Assembly: GCF_037977235.1 (NCBI RefSeq)
Contig: NZ_CP150276.1
Location: forward strand, 2,046,001-2,110,000
Length of the DNA: 64,000 nucleotides
Reading direction: 5' to 3'
From: Paenibacillus sp. FSL K6-0276
GTDB taxonomy: Bacteria > Bacillota > Bacilli > Paenibacillales > Paenibacillaceae
The position numbers and the translations under genes were made by a program. The notes beneath the pieces were generated by a model. It worked only from the letters and a program-made list of their open reading frames with translations, searched no databases and was not told the DNA's origin. Positions 9,276 to 17,746 of the stretch are shown piece by piece. The first letter of the stretch is position 1, and each line of letters starts with the position of its first letter.

Positions 9276-9775
9276 ATGAAGCTAATTACCTTTTTGCAAA
9301 AAGAGGAGGATCATATGGGTGTTCTAACCGACCGTGGTGTGGTGGATATTGAGGCGGCACAGACTGCATTATCCACTCGAATAAAGGTTCCAGTAACGGT
9401 TAGGCAATTGCTTAACGATGGGGAGGATGCGCTTAACCAACTGAGGATTTTTGTGGATGAGTTGCCTGAAGGAGACGTGAATCCATCCTGGTTGAAGCAG
9501 GAAGATGAATTAGCATTCGGTCCCTGTGTTACTGATCCTGGAAAAATCATCTGTATTGGCCTGAATTATCGCCGGCATGCGGAAGAGACTGGGATGGCCA
9601 TTCCCGAATATCCCATCCTGTTCAATAAATTTATCAATACACTAACCGGACATGGCTCGGAGGTTCCGCTTCCGAGGAACAGGTCTATTTGCAAGCTGGT
9701 GATGTGGTCACGGTGCAAATTGAGAAGCTCGGTGCCATTACAAATACGATGGTTAGCGAACAGGAGGGGGTAGGG
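9276..9775 (+). pseudogene. Fumarylacetoacetate-hydrolase family gene with large internal deletion
   Basis: The first 135 codons match an FAH-family start, including the conserved IICIGLNYRRHAEE and the ILFNKF...PLPRN segment. Near base 9674 the text switches frame to EEQVYLQAGDVVTVQIEKLG, which is the end of the same family (the PGDVV..EIEGLG region). About 130 residues are absent, including the metal-binding Glu-x-Glu and Asp residues of the active site. The original frame stops at the TAG at 9771. The tail frame has no stop before the amidohydrolase. A functional homolog would hydrolyse a 2,4-diketo-3-deoxy sugar acid, completing the oxidative branch. Confidence 0.82.
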
Positions 9776-10615
9776 ATGATCTTCGATTGTCATACCCATT
9801 TGTTTGGACCGGGAATGGTTTCAGGACCTACGGATGAGGCGATCAAACGAGCTTGGGGGCCGGATATGCATATCGAAGCAACCCCCGAGCAGCACCGTAG
9901 TAATCTGGAAGGCTTCTCTGGTGCTATCGTACTGGCCATGGCTGCGCATGCAACGGGACTTGTTGTGCCAAATGCTTATGTCGCAGATTACTGTCGCACT
10001 GATCCCGATCGGTTATTCGGTTTTGCGAGTGTAGATCCCAATTATCTGGACTGTGTTGCTGAATTTGAGACTGCGATCCGTGAGATGGGACTAAAAGGGC
10101 TGAAGCTTGCGCCTATCTATCAAAATTTTTATCCTGATGATCCCAAGCATTATGCTCTCTATGCCAAAGCTGAACAGCTAGATGTGCCTATTCTTTGGCA
10201 TCAAGGAACCTCTTTTGTACCGGAGGGATATCTGGATGCTTCAAGACCGGCGATGCTGGATCCGATTGCCCGTGCTTTTCCGAAGCTGAAGATGATTGTG
10301 GCGCATATGGGACATCCCTGGATTGATGAATGTATTTCACTGGTGCGCAAGCATCCTAACCTCTATATGGACGTTTCTGCGTTAGGAAGCAGGCCTTGGC
10401 AGTTCTACAATGCACTGGTATCTGCGATGGAATACGGGGTTCAAGATAAAATACTGTTTGGGTCGGATTATCCGTTCTTTGGAACACTAAAGATGCTAGA
10501 TGCCCTGTACCATATCAATGATCTAGTGGAAGGAACGAAACTTCCGCGAATACCGCAGAATTTTATCGAGGACATAATACATCGTCTAACACCGGAAATT
10601 CTCGGGTTTGTCTGA
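9776..10615 (+). CDS. Amidohydrolase-2 family metal-dependent hydrolase
   Basis: A 279-residue TIM-barrel amidohydrolase of the COG2159 type. Motifs in order: CHTHLFGPG at the N-terminus (metal His-x-His), GLKLAPIYQNF, WHQGTS, VAHMGHPW and FGSDYPFFGT (final metal Asp). The family includes lactonases acting on sugar lactones and decarboxylases. The ATG at 9776 follows GGAGGGGG at normal distance. The reading frame remains open upstream into the damaged FAH tail, but that extension is not part of the domain. A second lactonase in the same cluster as SMP-30 suggests a different lactone ring or sugar configuration. Confidence 0.85.
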   Translation: MIFDCHTHLFGPGMVSGPTDEAIKRAWGPDMHIEATPEQHRSNLEGFSGAIVLAMAAHATGLVVPNAYVADYCRTDPDRLFGFASVDPNYLDCVAEFETAIREMGLKGLKLAPIYQNFYPDDPKHYALYAKAEQLDVPILWHQGTSFVPEGYLDASRPAMLDPIARAFPKLKMIVAHMGHPWIDECISLVRKHPNLYMDVSALGSRPWQFYNALVSAMEYGVQDKILFGSDYPFFGTLKMLDALYHINDLVEGTKLPRIPQNFIEDIIHRLTPEILGFV

Positions 10616-10664
10616 GACATTTATGCTTGATCTATAAGCGAGGTTGTTAAAAGGAGATGGGGTC

Positions 10665-12416
10665 ATGACGGAGTGTAGGGACAGCGAGGAGAGTGTGGCT
10701 GAACATGGTGGTAAGTTGAAGAGCGAAGCCTATTTTCAAGAAAAAGATCTATGGGGATTTATCCATCGTTCCTTCACGAAGTCTATGGGATACACCGAAG
10801 AAGATCTTCGCAAGCCAGTGATCGGCATTTGCAACACGTTTAGTGAGCTGAATAAATGCCATTCACATTTTAACGAATTGGTGGATTATGTGAAGCGTGG
10901 TGTTTGGCAGGCAGGGGGAGTGCCGATGGAATTCCCGACGATCTCGATTGGTGAGCCTTATGTGAAGCCTACAACCATGCTGTTGCGTAATTTGATGGCG
11001 ATGGATACGGAAGAAATGATGAAAGGGCATCCCATTGATGGCGTAGTGCTGCTTGGGGGTTGTGATAAAACGGTACCCGCTCAGCTGATGGCAGCCGCTA
11101 GCGCCAATATTCCAGCCATTGTGCTGACCGGTGGCCCTATGCTAAATGGCCGACTGGGCGGTCGTAGCGTTGGAGCATGTACAGATTGTTATGGCTTTAC
11201 GCTGGAGCATAAAGCCGGAAATATAAGTGGCGAAGAGCTGGCTGTTGCAGAGAATGCAATTTGCCGAAGTGACGGTCACTGCATGGTGATGGGCACAGCC
11301 AGCACTATGGCCTCGATCGCTGAAGCGATCGGCATGGCATTACCAGGCTGTGCGGCTATCCCGGCGCCGGATAGCAGACGCAGACATATGTCCGAGCGAA
11401 CGGGCAAGCAGATCGTAGAGTTGGTTCGCCGTGACATTCGTCCCCGCGACATCATGACTGCAGCGGCGATAGAGAATGCCATCACAGTTACGATGGCGAG
11501 TGGCGGATCGACGAATGCCATCATACATCTAGTAGCGATCTCCCAGCGGCTCGGGATGAAGCTGCCGTTAGAGACGTTTGACCGGATCAGTAGTCGGACA
11601 CCGTTTATTTTGAACCTGCGTCCTTCGGGCAAATATCAGATGGAGGAATATTTCGAGGCAGGTGGTGTACCGGCATTGATGAAGGAGCTGGAGTCGCTGC
11701 TGCATGGGAATTGCTTGACCGTAACAGGTAGGACGGTCACAGAAAATCTGGTACAGGCGGCAACGCTGGACAGAGATGTGATTCGTACCTTGGAGGAGCC
11801 GCTCGACAGCCAAGGTGGGATTGCCGTATTGCGCGGGAATCTGGCACCGGATGGGGCGCTGATCAAGCAAACTGCTGTATCCGCTCATCTCAAAAAGCAT
11901 ATCGGACGCGCAGTAGTGTTCGAGAGTCCGGCCGATCTGAATGAGCGGATCGATGATCCTGATCTGGTCGTGGATGAGAACAGTGTGCTAGTGCTTAAGA
12001 ACGCAGGACCGAAGGGCGCTCCAGCGATGCCGGAAATCGGGCAAATTCCGATTCCGCAAAAGCTGCTAAAGCAGGGCATACGCGACATGGTCCGTATTTC
12101 TGACGCGCGGATTAGTGGTACTTCCTATGGCGCATTGATTGTACATGCGACACCGGAAGCGGCTGTCGGTGGTACGCTGGCGCTTGTGCAGGATGGCGAC
12201 GAAATTGAGTTGGATATTTCAGCAAGGCGCTTGGAGCTGAAGGTGTCAGATGAGGAATTGTCCAGACGGAGGGTCTCATGGCAAGCGCCTAAGCCGCACT
12301 ACGACAGGGGTTATGGCTTGCTGTTTCATGAGCGGGTGCTTCAGGCGAACCTCGGTTGTGACTTTGACTTTCTACTGCCTGCTGAGCTTAGAGAAGAATT
12401 GCTGGGCGAAATGTAG
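10665..12416 (+). CDS. IlvD/Edd family sugar-acid dehydratase
   Basis: A 583-residue protein with the complete IlvD/Edd layout: [16 protein letters not shown] (first cluster Cys), [13 protein letters not shown] (second), [12 protein letters not shown] (third region), and the C-terminal [17 protein letters not shown]. The family dehydrates aldonic acids or dihydroxy acids with an Fe-S cluster. The surroundings (SDR, lactonase, sugar oxidoreductases) favour an aldonate dehydratase over branched-chain amino-acid synthesis. The ATG at 10665 is preferred over TTG at 10644 because AAAGGAGATGG lies just before it. Confidence 0.9.
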   Translation: MTECRDSEESVAEHGGKLKSEAYFQEKDLWGFIHRSFTKSMGYTEEDLRKPVIGICNTFSELNKCHSHFNELVDYVKRGVWQAGGVPMEFPTISIGEPYVKPTTMLLRNLMAMDTEEMMKGHPIDGVVLLGGCDKTVPAQLMAAASANIPAIVLTGGPMLNGRLGGRSVGACTDCYGFTLEHKAGNISGEELAVAENAICRSDGHCMVMGTASTMASIAEAIGMALPGCAAIPAPDSRRRHMSERTGKQIVELVRRDIRPRDIMTAAAIENAITVTMASGGSTNAIIHLVAISQRLGMKLPLETFDRISSRTPFILNLRPSGKYQMEEYFEAGGVPALMKELESLLHGNCLTVTGRTVTENLVQAATLDRDVIRTLEEPLDSQGGIAVLRGNLAPDGALIKQTAVSAHLKKHIGRAVVFESPADLNERIDDPDLVVDENSVLVLKNAGPKGAPAMPEIGQIPIPQKLLKQGIRDMVRISDARISGTSYGALIVHATPEAAVGGTLALVQDGDEIELDISARRLELKVSDEELSRRRVSWQAPKPHYDRGYGLLFHERVLQANLGCDFDFLLPAELREELLGEM

Positions 12417-12475
12417 TCGGTGGGCAAGATCGAATCGCCGAGACTGAAATAATCTAATGCTTGTAAATATGAAAT

Positions 12476-12662
12476 AGCTGCACTTTATACAACTACAATA
12501 TATCGTAATCGTCTAATTTGGATTTTAACTGCACTTCATACAATTAAATCTTAACAAACCGTCGTTTGTAACCTCAATCTGAACTTTTAATTGCAGAGAA
12601 TACAACTAAATAGTCATACACGGAGATAGGAGTCGTTTTAATTGTACGAAATACACTTAAAA
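12476..12662. repeat. Four-palindrome module, family B (between dehydratase and epimerase genes)
   Basis: The 357-base gap between the dehydratase and the next gene holds four imperfect palindromes with arms like TTTTAATTGTA and TACAATTAAA around a 5-base loop. They lie near 12479-12495, 12523-12548, 12584-12610 and 12635-12662. The T preceding the central TGCA/TGTA is at 12479, 12530, 12592 and 12643, giving spacings of 51, 62 and 51 bases. Loops of copies 1-2 are pyrimidine-rich (CTTTA, CTTCA) and those of copies 3-4 purine-rich (GAGAA, CGAAA), so the last two read as reversed copies. No gene or clear terminator was seen here. Confidence 0.75.
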
Positions 12663-12773
12663 CGCGCGAAATCTCGAATGTGGCTGTCATGGGACGCTAC
12701 AGTTAATCAACTGTTCAATTATCTTTCATCACATAGACGTAGCTTGTTATTAGTCAACTGAGAGGAGAGTTCA

Positions 12774-13793
12774 ATGATGCGAACCGTTCAAGAGTTGGAG
12801 GAGCGCTTGGCAAGTCCGTCCGCAGCACTGATTGAGGAACTAGGCCAGCTCGATGGGGATATTATGCTGCTAGGCGTGGGGGGCAAAATGGGACCGAGTC
12901 TCGCAAGGCTGGCGGTGAATGCGATTCGCCAAGCAGGGCTAGACAAGAAAGTTATCGGCGTTTCCCGCTTCTCGAATAAGGAGCTGAGACGAGAGCTTGA
13001 AGAGGCCGGTGTCGAGATTATCTCCGCTGATTTGTCAGACGACAAGGCGCTGTTGGCACTCCCTGAAACCCAAAATATTCTCTATATGGCCGGGAATAAA
13101 TTCGGCACGACCGGAAATGAACATTTCACTTGGATGATGAATGCCTATCTGCCGGGACGCGTAGCGGAACGGTTCCGTAATTCACGAATGGTTGTGTTCT
13201 CGACAGGTAATGTCTACCCTTTTACTCCGGTTAGTCATGGAGGAGCAACAGAAAGAACTTCTCCGAACGCGAACGGAGAGTATGGGCAATCTTGTCTGGG
13301 GCGGGAGCGTATATTTGAACATTTCTCTCATAAAAATGGAACGCCGATGTTCATTTACCGGCTGAATTACGCCATTGATCTGCGTTATGGCGTGTTGCTG
13401 GAGCTGGCTAAATCGGTTAGGGATGGCCTCCCAATTGATATCACGATGGGCCATGCCAATGTGATCTGGCAAGGGGATGCGAATGAAATCGCATTGCGAG
13501 CGCTACTACGTTGCAGTTCACCGCCTAATGTCATGAACATTACCGGACCGGAGACGTTGTCTCTCCGCTGGGCCGCGAATGAATTCGGCCGAAAGTTGGG
13601 CAATGAGCCGATCTTTACAGGTGAAGAAGCACCTACTGCACTGTTAAGCAACGCGGCGAAAGCAGCAGCCACCTTCGGCTATCCACGGGTATCGCTGGCC
13701 GAAATGATCGACTGGATTGGCGATTGGGTAGGACAAGGCGGAGAAACCTGGAATAAACCGACGCATTTTCAGGAGCGGGAGGGCAAATATTGA
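12774..13793 (+). CDS. Extended SDR / NAD-dependent epimerase-like protein with altered catalytic motif
   Basis: A 339-residue protein with a glycine-rich nucleotide loop (LLGVGGKMGPSLARL), an LYMAGNKFG strand, STGNVYPF (equivalent to the catalytic Ser/Thr strand) and a C-terminal ITGPETLSLRWAANEFG substrate domain. These place it in the UDP-sugar epimerase/dehydratase superfamily. The expected YxxxK reads YGQSC, so the catalytic lysine is replaced by cysteine; an ordinary epimerase mechanism is doubtful. GAGAGGAGAG precedes a double ATG. Its stop overlaps the next ATG (TGATG), so it is coupled to the DapA-family gene. Confidence 0.75.
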   Translation: MMRTVQELEERLASPSAALIEELGQLDGDIMLLGVGGKMGPSLARLAVNAIRQAGLDKKVIGVSRFSNKELRRELEEAGVEIISADLSDDKALLALPETQNILYMAGNKFGTTGNEHFTWMMNAYLPGRVAERFRNSRMVVFSTGNVYPFTPVSHGGATERTSPNANGEYGQSCLGRERIFEHFSHKNGTPMFIYRLNYAIDLRYGVLLELAKSVRDGLPIDITMGHANVIWQGDANEIALRALLRCSSPPNVMNITGPETLSLRWAANEFGRKLGNEPIFTGEEAPTALLSNAAKAAATFGYPRVSLAEMIDWIGDWVGQGGETWNKPTHFQEREGKY

Positions 13794-14863
13794 TGACGCT
13801 GACAAGAAAACCTTTGACTTCGGAATTGTTTGCCGTGCTTCATGATGGGTTGGCTATTCCCGCACATCCCCTCGCCTTAACTAAAGAACGTAAACTAGAT
13901 GAACGACGCCAACGGGCACTTACCCGCTATTATCTTGCTTCCGGAGCGGGTGGAATCGCGGTTGCAGTGCATTCCACTCAATTCGAGATCAGGAATCCAG
14001 AAGTAGGGCTGCTGGAACCTGTGTTACGTCTAGCTGCGGAAGAGGTGGAGCTTGCCCAGCTAGATCGGTCATTCATGAAAGTGGCGGGTATTTGCGGTAG
14101 GACGGAGCAGGCTGTTCTTGAAGCGAGTCTTGCTGCAAGCTTTGGTTATGAAGCGGGACTGCTCAGTATGGGAGGCCTGCAAGCCTTGAGTGAGGAAGAA
14201 CTGCTGGAACGAACACGCAGAGTGGCGGATGTGATTCCGGTATTTGGATTCTACCTTCAGCCGTCTGTGGGAGGACGGATTTTAAGCTTTGATTTTTGGA
14301 AAGCATTCGCTGAAATAGAAGGCGTAATCGCCATCAAGATGGCGCCGTTCAATCGTTATCAGACGTTGGATGTAGTCAGAGCTGTGCTTGAATCCAGCCG
14401 CAGCGAAGAAATTGCTCTATACACCGGAAATGATGATAATATTGTCAGCGATCTGCTCACGACCTTCCGATTTAGGGTGAACGGCAAGCTCGTTGAGAAA
14501 AAAATAGTCGGTGGCCTACTTGGTCACTGGGCGGTCTGGACGAGCAAAGCAGTACAGCTGCTTAACGAGGTGAAAATGATCCGAAATGAACCCTCGTTGG
14601 CATCCAATTGGTTGACGCTTGGGGTTGAAGTGACGGACAGCAATGCGGCGATATTTGATCCCGCGCATCATTTTCATGGCTGTATCCCGGGTATTCATGA
14701 GGTGCTTCGCCAACAAGGATTGCTTGAAGGCTTATGGTGTCTAAATCCGGATGAGCAATTATCACCGGGTCAAGTGGAGGAAATCAACAGAGTGCGCAGG
14801 GACTACCCCCATCTGGTAGATGATGAGTTTGTGGCAGCGCATTTGGAAGAGTGGCTGCAATAA
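13793..14863 (+). CDS. Dihydrodipicolinate synthase (DapA) superfamily lyase, long form
   Basis: A 356-residue TIM-barrel protein of the N-acetylneuraminate lyase/DapA superfamily. The Schiff-base lysine is in VIAIKMAPFNRYQT near residue 183, and FGFYLQPSVGG corresponds to the region with the catalytic tyrosine. Most family members have about 290-310 residues; the extra length lies mainly in the C-terminal half. The family cleaves or condenses pyruvate with aldehydes, or dehydrates sugar acids. Coupled to the preceding epimerase-like gene, it could supply an aldolase end to the sugar-acid route whose hydrolase branch is broken (inference). Confidence 0.75.
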   Translation: MTLTRKPLTSELFAVLHDGLAIPAHPLALTKERKLDERRQRALTRYYLASGAGGIAVAVHSTQFEIRNPEVGLLEPVLRLAAEEVELAQLDRSFMKVAGICGRTEQAVLEASLAASFGYEAGLLSMGGLQALSEEELLERTRRVADVIPVFGFYLQPSVGGRILSFDFWKAFAEIEGVIAIKMAPFNRYQTLDVVRAVLESSRSEEIALYTGNDDNIVSDLLTTFRFRVNGKLVEKKIVGGLLGHWAVWTSKAVQLLNEVKMIRNEPSLASNWLTLGVEVTDSNAAIFDPAHHFHGCIPGIHEVLRQQGLLEGLWCLNPDEQLSPGQVEEINRVRRDYPHLVDDEFVAAHLEEWLQ

Positions 14864-14890
14864 CACATAGTTGTATGTGAGTTAAGGAGG

Positions 14891-14918
14891 GCGCACTTTC
14901 GACAAGTGCGTTCTTTCT
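14891..14918 (+). terminator. Intrinsic terminator after the carbohydrate cluster
   Basis: GCGCACTT pairs with AAGTGCGT across a 5-base loop and is followed by TTCTTTCT. It lies about 27 bases after the DapA-family stop. The U-tract is imperfect, so efficiency may be moderate. Confidence 0.7.
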
Positions 14919-14989
14919 CATCCTGAGTGCGATATCCTCCTCCTCATGATACAATAAGGGACAAGTTTATAAGGATGAGGTGACTTTAA

Positions 14990-16171
14990 TTGAAGTATGA
15001 TTTCGAGCGCGTAATTGACCGCCGTAATACACGTTCTTACAAGTGGGACCAGTCCGAGAAGTTGTTTGGTGAGAAGGATATTATGCCACTTTGGGTGGCA
15101 GACATGGATTTTGAAAGTCCACCCGCAGTGAAGGAAGCGATTCTGCGCCGCGCAGAACAAGGGGTTTACGGTTACAGTGTGCCTAGTGACTCTTATAAAG
15201 AAGCTATCACGTCATGGTTCAGAAGACGGCATGATTGGGAAATTAAATCGGAATGGATTTCGGATTCTCCCGGAATTGTAACTTCTTTAAGTCTTTCCGT
15301 TGAGCTGTTTACCGAGCCAGGAGACGAGGTTATTTTACAGTCGCCAGTCTATTATCCTTTCTATGATGTAATCAAAATGAATGATCGGAAGGTCGCCAAG
15401 AATCCGCTTGTGATCCGTAATGGACGCTTCGAGATGGATTATGAGCAATTGGAAGGGCTGATGAAAGGTGGAGCAAAGCTGTTGCTCTTATGCAGTCCGC
15501 ATAATCCGGGTGGTAGAGTATGGGAAAGAGAGGAACTGCTGAAGCTTGGTGAACTCTGTCTACGTTACGGAGTGACAGTAATCTCTGATGAGATTCATTG
15601 TGATTTGGCGCTTCCGGGCTATGAGCATATCCCTTTTGCATCCTTATCTGAGGAAATCGCGAATATTACACTAACTACACTTGCCGCGACCAAAACCTTC
15701 AATCTCCCGGGGATTCAATCTTCCTTTATCGTGGCTTCGAATCCGGAATTGAAACTTGAATTTGATCAAAAAATGAAAACTCTGAGTTTACATATGGCTA
15801 GCTTCTTCGCCCAAGGTGCAGTAGAAGCTGCCTATAATGATGGAGAAGAATGGTTGGATGAACTTGTAGAGTACGTTTCAGGCAATGTGGACTATACGAT
15901 TAGCTATCTGTCGGAGCATTTACCACAGGTCCAAGTGATGCAACCACAAGGCACATACCTGCTATGGGTAGATTGCCGCGGGCTGAATCTGGATATAGAT
16001 GGACTTAAACAGTTGATGTACAAGGAGGCTAAAGTCGCTTTTAATGAAGGCTCTGTCTTTGGAACTGAGGGACAAGGTCATCTGCGGATCAATCTAGCTT
16101 GTCCTAGATCTATTCTAGTTGAAGCGTTAGAACGCTTTTGCCGAGCAGCCGTAGATTATACAGCGAAATAA
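14990..16171 (+). CDS. MalY/PatB-type PLP-dependent aminotransferase / cystathionine beta-lyase
   Basis: A 393-residue fold-type I PLP enzyme. It starts with the subgroup signature FERVIDRRNTRSYKWD, then MPLWVADMDFESPPAV, the LCSPHNPGGRVW motif, VISDEIHCDLALPG (PLP Asp and Tyr/His region) and the PLP lysine in ATKTFNLPGIQ. PatB/MalY enzymes cleave C-S bonds of cystathionine and cysteine conjugates to pyruvate, ammonia and thiol. The start is TTG at 14990 with GAGGTGA upstream. It is a single-gene unit with its own terminator. Confidence 0.9.
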   Translation: MKYDFERVIDRRNTRSYKWDQSEKLFGEKDIMPLWVADMDFESPPAVKEAILRRAEQGVYGYSVPSDSYKEAITSWFRRRHDWEIKSEWISDSPGIVTSLSLSVELFTEPGDEVILQSPVYYPFYDVIKMNDRKVAKNPLVIRNGRFEMDYEQLEGLMKGGAKLLLLCSPHNPGGRVWEREELLKLGELCLRYGVTVISDEIHCDLALPGYEHIPFASLSEEIANITLTTLAATKTFNLPGIQSSFIVASNPELKLEFDQKMKTLSLHMASFFAQGAVEAAYNDGEEWLDELVEYVSGNVDYTISYLSEHLPQVQVMQPQGTYLLWVDCRGLNLDIDGLKQLMYKEAKVAFNEGSVFGTEGQGHLRINLACPRSILVEALERFCRAAVDYTAK

Positions 16172-16181
16172 AAGGTATTAC

Positions 16182-16229
16182 AGAAGCTTGATGACTCCTT
16201 CTAAGGGGATTATCGAGCTTCTTTATTTT
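16182..16229 (+). terminator. Intrinsic terminator after the C-S lyase gene
   Basis: AGAAGCTTGAT and its near-complement ATCGAGCTTCT form a long stem with an internal loop, followed by TTATTTT. It lies 10 bases after the stop. Confidence 0.75.
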
Positions 16230-16288
16230 GCAAAAAGGTAAAAAGAATAATAAAATGGAGTCCATTACGCCAAGCAGGAGGACTTCAA

Positions 16289-16597
16289 ATGAAATGGGTA
16301 GCTCAGCTTCCGTATTATAAGATACAGCGGGAAATAAAGGATGGAGAACAACGAAGTTTTCCATGTAATAGGTTAATGTATCTGTACAAAGATAGAGTCG
16401 TGACTCGTCATCGTGAATTTCCAATAAAAGATATCTTAGATATGTCCTATCGCTCAATGGGAGGATCAGAGGGGATGTTCTATCTATACACGAGTAAGGG
16501 TGTATATACTTATTTGGTAGCGTGTGATCCTGAAAGTTTTATTAATACTTTTAAAGAACGGCAAATGAATAAAATTGAGCGTACTGGTAGGCCATGA
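16289..16597 (+). CDS. Small hypothetical protein, possibly PH-like
   Basis: A 102-residue protein with a clear ribosome site (AGGAGGAC) before ATG. It has alternating short strands and charged turns (YLYKDRVVTRHREFP, MFYLYTSKGVYTYLV) and a closing helix (PESFINTFKER). That pattern resembles small PH-like/YcxB-type domains of Firmicutes, but I do not recognise a family. No membrane segment or signal peptide is seen. It is followed 43 bases later by a nucleoside hydrolase and may be co-transcribed with it. Confidence 0.65.
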   Translation: MKWVAQLPYYKIQREIKDGEQRSFPCNRLMYLYKDRVVTRHREFPIKDILDMSYRSMGGSEGMFYLYTSKGVYTYLVACDPESFINTFKERQMNKIERTGRP

Positions 16598-16639
16598 TAT
16601 GATAATCCATACGACATTGCACAATGGGAGAGAACTTAA

Positions 16640-17590
16640 ATGAGCAAAACACGAATTATTATTGATGCAGATACAGGTATTGACGATGCACTAGCGATTC
16701 TATATGCCTTACGCGCTCCAAACGTAATTGTAGAAGGGATCACAACTGTTTTTGGGAATATTAATGTCGAAAAGGCGGCGGACAATTCACTGCGGTTGAT
16801 TGAGCTTGCTAAGCCTGGTTATGAGATTCCTGTAGCCATTGGAGCCTCCAAGGCAATAGTTCGTGAGAGCTCAGGCTTCGCAACCCATGTGCATGGTGAG
16901 AACGGCATTGGTAATGTAGAAATCCCTGCATCTGCCCAGCGTCCAATCGACGAAACAGCTTCTGAATTTATTATACGGATGGCTAATGAGAACCCCGGTG
17001 AGATTGTATTAGTTACACTGGGACATCTAACCAACCTTTCGATGGCGCTTGATATGGACCCTGGCATTAAGAATACTTTGAAAAAAGTAGTGGTTATGGG
17101 CGGTACGATCTTCCATCCCGGCAATAGAACACCGGTTGCGGAAGCGAATATTGCTGGAGATCCGGAAGCTGCTGATCATGTATTTACATCGGGACTTCCC
17201 GTTGTGATGGTGGGTCTAGACGTTACGCTTAAGACGCGGATCACCCAAGAGCATATCGATTTATTAAATCGTTTTGGACGTGAAGAAAATAAAGCGATCA
17301 TTTCGTTTATGGAACAATCGCTCACCCATTATTTTAATTTCTACCGTGAAGTGAATTTTTTGATTAACAGCGCACCGCTGCATGATCCACTCGCACTTAT
17401 GGTTGCGCTGCAACCAGATCTAGTAACCTACAAAGAGATGAATGTTCGTGTAGAGCACAAAGGTGAGTTTACATCGGGAATGGTCGTAGCGGATTTGCGG
17501 GCACAGCCGAAAGTCGGTCAACCTATCCAAGTTGCTATAGATGTAGATGCTGAACGAGCGGTAGGAATCTTTTTGAGCATGTTCATGTAG
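16640..17590 (+). CDS. Inosine-uridine preferring nucleoside hydrolase family protein
   Basis: A 316-residue protein with the defining calcium-binding motif DADTGIDDALA at residues 9-19, a VPVAIGAS substrate-loop region, LGHLTNLSMAL, VVMGGTIFHPGN and the C-terminal HDPLALM that carries the last metal ligand. The family hydrolyses ribonucleosides to base plus ribose. All calcium ligands expected from the motifs are present, so it should be active. GGGAGAG precedes the ATG. It stands next to a small unknown gene and is unrelated to the sugar-acid cluster. Confidence 0.92.
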   Translation: MSKTRIIIDADTGIDDALAILYALRAPNVIVEGITTVFGNINVEKAADNSLRLIELAKPGYEIPVAIGASKAIVRESSGFATHVHGENGIGNVEIPASAQRPIDETASEFIIRMANENPGEIVLVTLGHLTNLSMALDMDPGIKNTLKKVVVMGGTIFHPGNRTPVAEANIAGDPEAADHVFTSGLPVVMVGLDVTLKTRITQEHIDLLNRFGREENKAIISFMEQSLTHYFNFYREVNFLINSAPLHDPLALMVALQPDLVTYKEMNVRVEHKGEFTSGMVVADLRAQPKVGQPIQVAIDVDAERAVGIFLSMFM

Positions 17591-17651
17591 TTAGCCGACC
17601 TCTTCTAATATGAATAGTAGTTTCGAAGCTCATAGATGACAATCTATTAAT

Positions 17652-17679
17652 TTTACAATTGGATAATCTTTGTTAAAAT
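17652..17679 (+). promoter_or_regulatory. Sigma-A type promoter for the exported GH18-like protein
   Basis: TTTACA and TAAAAT are separated by 16 bases and lie about 70 bases before the start at 17747. Spacing and sequence are good, but no operator was seen. Confidence 0.5.
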
Positions 17680-17746
17680 GGTAGAAGACATATAAAGAGT
17701 TTAAGAGATTACACTTCATATCATGAAGATGGGAGACTTAACAGTC

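Noticed and set aside
9689..9775. N-terminal extension of the amidohydrolase
   Set aside because: The extension is the tail of the damaged FAH gene; the ATG at 9776 has its own ribosome site and starts the domain directly.
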